Source: Sphingobium trunci (GTDB lineage Bacteria > Pseudomonadota > Alphaproteobacteria > Sphingomonadales > Sphingomonadaceae). Taken from it: DNA of 64,000 nt. Shown one piece after another: positions 58,083 through 64,000 of the stretch. Under the pieces are notes generated by a model that made no database searches, was not told where the DNA came from, and saw only the letters and a program-made list of their open reading frames with translations. Location: contig NZ_JAKUJY010000004.1 in assembly GCF_022664535.1 (NCBI RefSeq), positions 186,001 to 250,000 of the forward strand. Reading direction: 5' to 3'. How positions within the stretch are numbered: position 1 is the stretch's first letter; each line of letters begins with the position of its first letter. Position numbers and translations under genes: made by a program.

Positions 58083-58789
58083 GGCGGCTGATATCGGCGC
58101 TGCAATTGATGACCAGCCTGCCGCTGCCTTCGGTCAGGGCTGACGATGCCGATTTTGCGGCGGCGATCCGATGGTTTCCCGCTGCCGGAGCGGCTGTCGG
58201 CATCGTCGTCGCCGGGGCTGCAGGGCTGGGCATCAGGATCGATGCCTGGGCGGGCGCCTGGCTGGCGCTGCTGGCGTGGGTTGCCGTGACTGGTGCGCTG
58301 CATCTGGACGGGCTGGGCGATATGGCCGATGCGGCGGGCGCGGCGCATGGAGACCGTGCGAAACTGTCTGCCGTGTTGGCCGATCCGCATATCGGCAGTT
58401 TCGGCGTCGTCGCCATCCTGCTCCAGTTGCTGACGAAACTGGTTCTGCTGCGGCTCTGGCTGGAGTTTTTTCCGGTCTGGATGCTCATCCCGCTTGCCAT
58501 GGTGGCGCGAATCGGACCGCTGGTCTGGGCGCGATGGTTGCCTCCGTTGCATGAAGGGCTGGCCAGCCGTTTCCGCGCGGGTTGGACGCCCTTCGCCCTC
58601 ATTGTCTGGTCCGGTTTGGCGCTGGTTCTGAGCTGGTGGATTCCGGCATTGCTGACGGCGATCGTGCTGATCCCGCTCTGGAACCGCTGGCTGCGGGTGC
58701 GGATCGGGGGAATCAACGGCGATGGCCATGGTGCTGGCATCGAACTGATGGAAAGCGCGCTGCTGGCGGCGATGGTGGTGGCGCGATGA
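58079..58789 (+). CDS. cobS: Adenosylcobinamide-GDP ribazoletransferase (cobalamin synthase)
   Basis: A 236-residue integral membrane enzyme that joins adenosylcobinamide-GDP and alpha-ribazole. LMTSLPLP at the start, RWFPAAGAAVGI, LHLDGLGDMADAAGA with the metal-binding Asp residues and DPHIGSFGVVAI are family signatures. It has several transmembrane segments. The ATG at 58079 overlaps the cobC stop (ATGA). It is followed by cobD with another four-base overlap. Confidence 0.94.
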   Translation: MRRLISALQLMTSLPLPSVRADDADFAAAIRWFPAAGAAVGIVVAGAAGLGIRIDAWAGAWLALLAWVAVTGALHLDGLGDMADAAGAAHGDRAKLSAVLADPHIGSFGVVAILLQLLTKLVLLRLWLEFFPVWMLIPLAMVARIGPLVWARWLPPLHEGLASRFRAGWTPFALIVWSGLALVLSWWIPALLTAIVLIPLWNRWLRVRIGGINGDGHGAGIELMESALLAAMVVAR

Positions 58790-59763
58790 ACGGCTTTGCC
58801 TGGCATGGCGGACGGTTGGGTGAGGCGCGGGCGCTTTACGGCGGGGAGGAGTGGATCGACCTGTCAACCGGGATCAGCCCGATCGTCTGGCCGGGCGTGG
58901 AAAGGGTAGCCGTGGACTGGCGGGCATTGCCGGACTCGGGCGATCTGGCCGAACTCGAAGAGGCGGCCGCAGGGCATTTCGGGGTCGATCCCGCCTTCGT
59001 CTGCACCTTGCCGGGCAGCGAGATGGGATTGCGGCTGGTCGGGCGACTGCTCGATCTGCCGGGGCGCTGGCTGGTGCCGAGCTATCGGACCCATGGCGAG
59101 ATTTTTGACTCCGGCCATCCCGTGTCGAACGGCGAGAAAGCTCTAGGGGAGGCAGTGGCCCTGCTGCTCGCCAATCCGAACAATCCCGACGGTCGCGTCC
59201 TGGCGCCTGCGCTTTTGCGCCAGTGGCTGGAGGCGCTGGAGCGAGCGGGGGGATGGCTTATCGTGGACGAAGCCTATGCCGATGCCATGCCCGAATGCAG
59301 CGTGATGAGCGACGTGCAAGATGGAAGGCGGCTGATTCTCTTGCGATCCTTCGGCAAGTTTTTCGGGCTGGCCGGGGTTCGGTTGGGTTTTCTGGTCGGG
59401 CCGCGCGCGATCGTCGAACGGGCGCGCCGGATGATGGGGGAATGGCCGGTGTCGGCGGCTGCCATTGCCTTTGGCCGGGAAGCCTATCGCGATTGCGACT
59501 GGATGGCCGAGACCAGATTGCGGCTGAAGGATCGGGCGGCGGGACTCGATAAGGTGCTGGCGACACATGGGCTGGAGGCACGCGGCGCATGTCCGCTGTT
59601 TCGATTGGTGGAGGTGGAGGACGGCTTTGCGCTGTTCGACCGCCTTGCAAGGGCGGCGATCCTGACCCGACCGTTCGAGGATAATCCGCGCTGGCTGCGG
59701 ATAGGCTTGCCGAGTGACGGGTGGGCGCAGGAACGGATCGACCGGGCGCTGGGGCATGGCTGA
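58786..59763 (+). CDS. cobD: Threonine-phosphate decarboxylase (PLP aminotransferase fold)
   Basis: A 325-residue class I/II aminotransferase-fold protein. WIDLSTGISPIVWP marks the CobD/CobC group. ANPNNPDGR, IVDEAYAD and the PLP Lys in RSFGKFFGLAGVRLGF are clear. It makes (R)-1-aminopropan-2-yl phosphate from threonine phosphate, the linker used by CbiB. ATG at 58786 overlaps the cobS stop, and the end overlaps cbiB by eight bases. It is shorter than the Salmonella enzyme by about 40 residues. The alphaproteobacterial name is cobC. Confidence 0.9.
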   Translation: MNGFAWHGGRLGEARALYGGEEWIDLSTGISPIVWPGVERVAVDWRALPDSGDLAELEEAAAGHFGVDPAFVCTLPGSEMGLRLVGRLLDLPGRWLVPSYRTHGEIFDSGHPVSNGEKALGEAVALLLANPNNPDGRVLAPALLRQWLEALERAGGWLIVDEAYADAMPECSVMSDVQDGRRLILLRSFGKFFGLAGVRLGFLVGPRAIVERARRMMGEWPVSAAAIAFGREAYRDCDWMAETRLRLKDRAAGLDKVLATHGLEARGACPLFRLVEVEDGFALFDRLARAAILTRPFEDNPRWLRIGLPSDGWAQERIDRALGHG

Positions 59764-60691
59764 ACCGTTCGCGCTGGTGGCGCTGATGCTGGATGCAGCG
59801 CTGGGTTGGCCGAACTGGCTTCATGTGCGGACCGGGCATCCGGTGGGCGGCTTTGCCCGGATCATCGAAGCGATCGAACGGCTGTGGAACCGGGCGGACT
59901 GGAGCGACCTGCTGCGGCGCTGGGCGGGAATGGGGCTGCTGCTGATCCTGCTGGCCGTCGCTGGAGGCTTGGGATTTGCCCTGGAAACGATCATCAGGCG
60001 CTGGGCTGGAAGCTGGGGCTGGATCTGGCTCGCCTTCGCTGCCTGGCCGGCGCTGGCGCAGCGCAGCCTTTATGCTCATGTTCTGCCGGTTGTGCAGGCG
60101 CTGAAGGCGGGCGATCTGGTCGGCGCGCGACGGGCTGTCGGTTGGATCGTCGGGCGAGACACGGAAAATCTGGATGAAGCGGGCGTGGCGCGTGCGGCCA
60201 TCGAAAGTCTGGCCGAAAGCTTCTGCGATGGGGTTGTCGCACCGCTTTTCTGGCTCCTGTTGCTCGGCTTGCCGGGTGTCTGGGCCTATAAGGCAGTGAA
60301 CACGGCGGACAGTCTGATCGGTCATAAGGAAGCTCCGTTCACCCATTTCGGTTGGGCGGCGGCGCGGTTCGACGATCTGCTCAACTGGATTCCCGCGCGG
60401 CTCGCGGGATTGCTGATCTGTGTGGCGGGCGGCGGAGGCTGGGCTGTGATGTGGCGGGATCATCGGCGCCATGCCTCTCCCAATGCGGGTTGGCCTGAAG
60501 CCGCGATGGCGGGCGCGCTGGGGATCAGGCTGGCGGGACCGGTCCGATATGACGGTGTGCAGCATGACAAGCCGTGGATCGGCGAAGGTGCCGTTGCGGA
60601 TTTGCAGGCCATGGAGGCGGCCTTGCGGGTCTATCTGCGCTCCTGCCTGATGCTCTGGGGATTGGTGGCGCTTTGGGAAGGGATCGCATGA
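59756..60691 (+). CDS. cbiB: Adenosylcobinamide-phosphate synthase
   Basis: A 311-residue membrane enzyme of the CbiB/CobD family. It attaches aminopropanol phosphate to adenosylcobyrate. HPVGGFARIIEAIER, GRDTENLDEAGVARAAIESLAE with the conserved acidic and Ser residues, and YKAVNTADSLIGHK are strong signatures. The ATG at 59756 lies inside the end of cobD. Another in-frame ATG at 59714 is less likely. It overlaps cobU by four bases. Confidence 0.93.
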   Translation: MAEPFALVALMLDAALGWPNWLHVRTGHPVGGFARIIEAIERLWNRADWSDLLRRWAGMGLLLILLAVAGGLGFALETIIRRWAGSWGWIWLAFAAWPALAQRSLYAHVLPVVQALKAGDLVGARRAVGWIVGRDTENLDEAGVARAAIESLAESFCDGVVAPLFWLLLLGLPGVWAYKAVNTADSLIGHKEAPFTHFGWAAARFDDLLNWIPARLAGLLICVAGGGGWAVMWRDHRRHASPNAGWPEAAMAGALGIRLAGPVRYDGVQHDKPWIGEGAVADLQAMEAALRVYLRSCLMLWGLVALWEGIA

Positions 60692-61197
60692 CGAGCTTGC
60701 TGGTTCTGGGCGGGGCGCGATCGGGTAAGAGCGGCTATGCGCAGCGGCGTTGCGAGGTGTTGCCCGGCAGGCTGGGCTATATCGCGACGGCGCAGGCGTT
60801 CGACGCTGAAATGGAGGAGCGGATAGCACGCCACCAGAATGAGCGGGGCGGGCGCTGGTCGACCATCGAGGCGCCGACCGATCTGACCGGAGCGATTCGC
60901 GATGCGGCGGCTGTGGCGGACGTGCTCATGGTGGATTGCCTGACCTTGTGGCTTTCCAATCTGCTGCTCGCAGAGGCGGATGTCGCTGCGGCGCGAACGG
61001 CGCTGGTCGATGCGGTGCTGGGTTGTCCCGTTCCCCTCATCATTGTGGCCAATGAGGTCGGCTATGGCATCGTGCCGGACAATGCGCTGGCCCGCCGGTT
61101 CCGGGATGAGGCCGGATGGCTCAATCAGGCGGTCGCGGCGGCTTGCCGGGAGGTGGTGCTGGTGGCGGCAGGCCTTCCGCTGTCGCTGAAAGGGTAA
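60688..61197 (+). CDS. cobU: Adenosylcobinamide kinase / adenosylcobinamide-phosphate guanylyltransferase
   Basis: A 169-residue bifunctional enzyme of normal size. The P-loop GGARSGKSGYAQR lies at residues 8-20. The guanylylated His region is within ARHQNERGGRW, and VDCLTLWLSNLL and VANEVGYGIVP with the Walker B-like strand follow. It activates adenosylcobinamide for joining with ribazole, and also allows salvage of cobinamide. It is the last gene of the riboswitch operon. The ATG at 60688 overlaps the cbiB stop. Confidence 0.95.
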   Translation: MTSLLVLGGARSGKSGYAQRRCEVLPGRLGYIATAQAFDAEMEERIARHQNERGGRWSTIEAPTDLTGAIRDAAAVADVLMVDCLTLWLSNLLLAEADVAAARTALVDAVLGCPVPLIIVANEVGYGIVPDNALARRFRDEAGWLNQAVAAACREVVLVAAGLPLSLKG

Positions 61198-61404
61198 AAA
61201 TCATGGAAGGGCGTCTGTACGGAAACGCGACCTAGACGGGGGCATAAGAAAACTTCGTTGCGTGAAGTGCCGCGCTGATGTTTCGGAAAGTGCGCCTTGC
61301 CCATTTTTGTCGGAGGGAATAGGGGAAGGGCCGCAGAAAAGCTGTGGAGGGGACTATGATAGGCAGCCGGTCCGGCAAGAGGCAAACATGCTGTGCGCGC
61401 GTCG

Positions 61405-61442
61405 ATCGATCCGCTCCGGTTGAACGGGAAGATCGATTTTTT
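61405..61442 (+). terminator. Probable terminator between cobU and pntA2
   Basis: ATCGATC (61405-61411) pairs with GATCGAT (61431-61437) and a run TTTTTT follows. It lies only 39 bases before the pntA2 start, so it ends the cob transcript or attenuates pnt transcription. The 283-base gap 61198-61480 has no gene. Confidence 0.55.
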
Positions 61443-61480
61443 CGTCCGTCTTTGGGCGGGCTGAACGGGGGGGATGGCCA

Positions 61481-61771
61481 GTGAGTGCGCTCAATCCAGA
61501 TTATTTGTTTGTCTTCATCCTGGCGGCTTTCGTCGGTTTCCAGTTGATCAAGAAGGTATCGCCGCTGCTGCATTCGCCGCTGATGTCGCTGACCAATGCG
61601 ATCGCGGCGGTGGTGATCGTGGGCGCGATCACGATCACGGGCGAGGAAGGCGCGACGCCGCTGGCCAAGACGCTGGGCTTCATTGCGGTCTTCTGCGCGA
61701 CGGTGAACCTGGTTTCGGGCTTCATGATCACCGACCGCATGCTCAAGATGTTCAAGCCGCGGGGGAAGTAA
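61481..61771 (+). CDS. pntAB: NAD(P) transhydrogenase subunit alpha part 2
   Basis: A 96-residue membrane protein forming the small middle subunit of the three-part proton-translocating transhydrogenase. It has three hydrophobic helices (YLFVFILAAFVGFQLI, IAAVVIVGAITI, TLGFIAVFCATVNLVSGF), and ITDRMLKMFKPR at the end is typical. The GTG at 61481 follows GGGGGGATGG. pntB starts three bases after its stop. The gene for alpha part 1 (NAD(H)-binding domain I), normally just upstream, is not here. The complex cannot work without it, so it must lie elsewhere. Confidence 0.9.
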   Translation: MSALNPDYLFVFILAAFVGFQLIKKVSPLLHSPLMSLTNAIAAVVIVGAITITGEEGATPLAKTLGFIAVFCATVNLVSGFMITDRMLKMFKPRGK

Positions 61772-61774
61772 GAA

Positions 61775-63169
61775 ATGCATGCTTTCGTTCCATTCGCGGC
61801 GATCGTCTCATCGTCGCTGTTCATTCTTGCGCTCATGTGGATGAGCCACCCTTCGACCGCGCGCCGGGGCGTCCGGGCGGGCGAGATCGGCATGCTCGTC
61901 GCCATCGTCGGCGCGCTCGTTAGCCATGAGGTGGTCGATTATAATCTCATCATCATCGCGATGATCGCGGGCGCGGCGGCGGGCATTCCGATGGCGCTGC
62001 TGATGCCGATGACGGCGATTCCGCAGCGGACCGCGATCAGCCACGCCTTCGGCGCGCTGGCGGTCGGCCTGATCGGTGCTGCCGAATATTACAAGCATGC
62101 CCATGCCGAATATGCGGGCAGCTTCGTGCTGTGGGCGCTGATGTTCGAAATGGCGCTGGGTTTCCTGACCTGCACCGCCTCTGTCATCGCCTTCGCCAAG
62201 TTGCAGGAACTGATGGGCAGCCGTCCGGTGTCTTTCCCGGGCCAGCGCATCGTCAATGGCGCGGTCGCGCTGGGTGCGGTGGTCATCGCGATCATGCTTG
62301 CCCTCGACCCGACGCAGACCTGGCTGTTTCCCGCATTCGTCGCGCTGGCGCTGCTGTTCGGTATCCTGCTGGTGATCCCCATCGGCGGCGCCGACATGCC
62401 GACCGTGATCGCGCTGCTGAACAGCTATGCGGGTCTGGCGGCGAGCGCAATGGGCTTTGCCCTGGGCAACAAGCTGCTGATCGTGGCGGGCGCGCTGGAC
62501 GGGGCTTCCGGCTTCATCCTGGCCGTCATCATGTGCCGGGCGATGAACCGCAGCTTCGCCAACGTCATGTTCGGCGGCTTCGGCAAGGTCGTGGCGGGCG
62601 CGGCTGGCGGCAAGGACGACCGGGTGGTCCGTTCGGCTTCGGCCGAGGAAGCGGCGATGCAGCTGGAAAATTCCAGCAGCGTCGTCATCATTCCGGGCTA
62701 TGGCATGGCCGTGGCTCAGGCCCAGCACAAGGTCAGCGAACTCTATCAGGCGCTCACCAAGAAGGGCGTGGACGTCAAGTTCGCGATCCATCCGGTGGCG
62801 GGCCGCATGCCAGGGCATATGAACGTGCTGCTGGCCGAGGCCAATGTGCCCTATGAGCAGCTGGTCGAGCTGGACGACATCAACCCCGAACTGCCACAGG
62901 CGGACGTGGCGCTGATCATCGGCGCGAACGACACGATCAATCCCTCGGCGCGCGACGATCCGCAGAGCGCGATCGCGGGGATGCCGATCATTGAGGCGGA
63001 TCGCGCCAAGTCGGTGTTCGTCATCAAGCGGTCGATGAATGCCGGTTTCGCCGGGATCGACAATCCGATCTATTATAACAGCAACACCCAGATGCTGTTC
63101 GGCGATGCCAAGGACATGGTCGGCTCCATCGCCAAGGAACTGGCAGGCGGCGGTTCCGGCCTGCACTGA
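61775..63169 (+). CDS. pntB: NAD(P) transhydrogenase subunit beta
   Basis: A 464-residue membrane and NADP(H)-binding subunit. About eight to nine helices (residues 1-260) are followed by the domain III with VVIIPGYGMAVAQAQHKVSE, the NADP loop, IHPVAGRMPGHMNVLLAEANVPY, and NDTINPSARDDP. The normal length and full motifs suggest a working protein that couples proton flow to NADPH formation. The ATG at 61775 is three bases after pntA2. A clear terminator follows at 63198. It has no obvious link to the cob operon besides position. Confidence 0.96.
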   Translation: MHAFVPFAAIVSSSLFILALMWMSHPSTARRGVRAGEIGMLVAIVGALVSHEVVDYNLIIIAMIAGAAAGIPMALLMPMTAIPQRTAISHAFGALAVGLIGAAEYYKHAHAEYAGSFVLWALMFEMALGFLTCTASVIAFAKLQELMGSRPVSFPGQRIVNGAVALGAVVIAIMLALDPTQTWLFPAFVALALLFGILLVIPIGGADMPTVIALLNSYAGLAASAMGFALGNKLLIVAGALDGASGFILAVIMCRAMNRSFANVMFGGFGKVVAGAAGGKDDRVVRSASAEEAAMQLENSSSVVIIPGYGMAVAQAQHKVSELYQALTKKGVDVKFAIHPVAGRMPGHMNVLLAEANVPYEQLVELDDINPELPQADVALIIGANDTINPSARDDPQSAIAGMPIIEADRAKSVFVIKRSMNAGFAGIDNPIYYNSNTQMLFGDAKDMVGSIAKELAGGGSGLH

Positions 63170-63197
63170 CCGGTTGTTGGCCGCAGATCGAAGACAG

Positions 63198-63230
63198 GAA
63201 GCCCGTCCGATTCCGGCGGGCTTCTTTATT
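63198..63230 (+). terminator. Rho-independent terminator of pntB
   Basis: GAAGCCCG (63198-63205) and CGGGCTTC (63217-63224) pair across an 11-base loop, followed by TTTATT. It lies 29 bases after the pntB stop. Confidence 0.85.
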
Positions 63231-63250
63231 CCTGTTCCCGATAGGATCTG

Positions 63251-63278
63251 GGTGACATAAGTGACACGATAGACATAC
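63251..63278. other. Short direct repeats in the gap after pntB
   Basis: GTGACATAA, GTGACACGA and TAGACATAC follow each other at nine-base spacing. This could be a binding site, but no nearby gene start supports it. The gap 63170-63629 otherwise holds the pntB terminator and REP-like repeats. Confidence 0.2.
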
Positions 63279-63398
63279 GGAAAAATACCGCTTTTGCGCA
63301 ATTTTCCTATTTCAAAGAGCCGGGATCGGCATAGCTTCTCCCAGCGCCTGTAGGACAGCAAAAAATGCCGGTCCGTCAGCGACCATCAACCGTCCCCC

Positions 63399-63480
63399 CG
63401 GACCCGATCCGGGGTCTCGCTTCTTCATTGACCGCCCATGAAAAAGAAAGCGGGATGCCGGGTCAAGCCCGGCATGACGG
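63399..63480. repeat. REP-like inverted repeats
   Basis: GGACCCGATCCGGGGTC (near 63400-63416) and ATGCCGGG-TCAAG-CCCGGCAT (63455-63475, then GACGG) are two GC-rich hairpins that together match the dispersed intergenic repeats I know from many alphaproteobacteria. Copy number cannot be seen in one window. Confidence 0.6.
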
Positions 63481-63629
63481 AGGGGTTCTGGCTTGGAACG
63501 ACCATTTTTTGCCGCTTGGATTGACATCGCTGCAGCCCAATTGCGGACGGTCTTATTTATCGACATAAGAAAGCAATGGCTTCCTTCGCTTACTCTTCCT
63601 CGGCCTCGTTACACCGGATATATGCTTTC

Positions 63630-64000
63630 ATGACGCGAGAACGGATGACGCGGCTTGTGCGCATGTCGTGCTTCTCTATCCTTCTTGCTTTTTCAAGCTG
63701 GGCTGGAGCAGTCACCGGCCCTAGTGGGCTGGCAGAGGACGAGCGGGCACGGATCACCTTGCTCATGCGGCGTGCCGTCCAAACCGCGAGGATAGAAGCA
63801 GATGAGGCCCGCTCTAACCAAGCGTTGTCGCCCGATGACCGCAGGGACGCGCAAAGCCAATTTGCGCTCATCCTTATGACGCTTAACCGCTGCGATGAGA
63901 CCTTGGCGTTCGTGCAAGAGCGCACCGAGATTAAAGCCACGGGAATTGAGCGACTGATTAGCCGGGCAGCAGAAAACAGTGTGAATCGGTCCTGCATAGT
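63630..64000 (+). CDS. Exported protein, partial, unknown function
   Basis: An open frame from ATG 63630 that runs off the window end (123 complete codons). It has a signal peptide (RLVRMSCFSILLAFSSWAGAV, cut near GAVTG), then a charged helical region (LAEDERARITLLMRRAVQ, SPDDRRDAQSQFAL, RCDETLAFVQERTEIK) with one Cys. Start codons at 63645 and 63663 are also possible. Codon use is less GC-biased than in the neighbouring genes (many third-position A/T), which suggests recent acquisition. I do not recognise the family. A minus-strand frame over the same bases has poor composition and is taken as a shadow. Confidence 0.5.
   Translation, partial: MTRERMTRLVRMSCFSILLAFSSWAGAVTGPSGLAEDERARITLLMRRAVQTARIEADEARSNQALSPDDRRDAQSQFALILMTLNRCDETLAFVQERTEIKATGIERLISRAAENSVNRSCI

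Noticed and set aside
63590-63997. A 135-codon minus-strand frame near the window end
   Set aside because: The plus-strand frame from 63630 has a signal peptide and balanced charge pattern, whereas this one is Ser/Arg-rich without features.
1-64000. CRISPR arrays, tRNA or rRNA genes, insertion sequences, prophage genes
   Set aside because: I looked for regular repeats, cloverleaf signatures, transposase or integrase motifs and saw none.

Overview
The window is 64 kb of high-GC DNA with codon use and gene content typical of a sphingomonad (Sphingobium, Novosphingobium or Sphingomonas, Alphaproteobacteria). This placement is inferred from three TonB-dependent receptors with the sphingomonad plug style, a spinster-type MFS transporter, very many acyl-CoA genes, DUF3422 and DUF1636 genes, and a pntA2-pntB pair. 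No rRNA, tRNA, transposase, integrase or CRISPR array was seen.

Region 1 (1-14.9 kb) is acyl-CoA catabolism. A MarR regulator, an APH-fold kinase and an acyl-CoA dehydrogenase (cut by the window start) form a leftward operon. It diverges from a metallo-beta-lactamase-fold hydrolase, an epoxide-hydrolase-like alpha/beta hydrolase and an SDR. After a phosphatase-like/VOC pair come four crotonases and SDRs, an acyl-CoA dehydrogenase, an extended SDR, an F420-reductase-like protein, an aldo/keto reductase, a thioesterase and a zinc alcohol dehydrogenase. The kinase plus dehydrogenase pair resembles the levulinate LvaA/LvaC and ACAD10/11 logic, in which a 4-hydroxyacyl-CoA is phosphorylated and then eliminated.

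Region 2 (15.1-24.2 kb) is a leftward set: a normal type III CoA-transferase, a small desulforedoxin-like protein that lost most cysteines, an AMP-forming CoA ligase, a crotonase and a second CoA-transferase that both look circularly permuted, a YtcJ-type amidohydrolase, and then a separately terminated TonB receptor. This operon is the best candidate for an undescribed pathway.

Region 3 (24.4-40.3 kb) holds a TesB thioesterase, a MaoC-type hydratase, DUF2332, an OYE-type flavoenzyme, a CoA ligase and crotonase, a nitroreductase, a small exported protein, an alcohol dehydrogenase and an alpha/beta hydrolase. It also has a protein of the 4-hydroxybutyryl-CoA dehydratase branch of the HpaB superfamily divergent from an AraC regulator, and an MFS transporter next to a second APH-fold protein.

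Region 4 (40.3-47.7 kb) is a TetR regulator divergent from a TonB receptor, CoA ligase, exported AHL-lactonase-like hydrolase and two coupled SDRs, one of them degenerate. It looks like an uptake and degradation unit for an acyl or lactone compound. Region 5 (47.8-55.4 kb) has a TonB receptor plus glycerophosphodiesterase operon behind a strong multi-unit PHO box, another CoA ligase, DUF3422 and MgtC.

Region 6 (55.7-61.2 kb) is a cobalamin riboswitch followed by a tightly coupled operon for the late cobalamin steps (DUF1636, cobT, cobC, cobS, cobD, cbiB, cobU), without corrin-ring genes. It is followed by pntA2-pntB without the NAD(H)-binding alpha-1 gene. The last 0.8 kb holds a terminator, REP-like inverted repeats and the start of an exported protein of more AT-rich composition. 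A recurring near-palindrome, ACYWRGT with TA-rich flanks, sits before several acyl-CoA genes and may mark a regulon.
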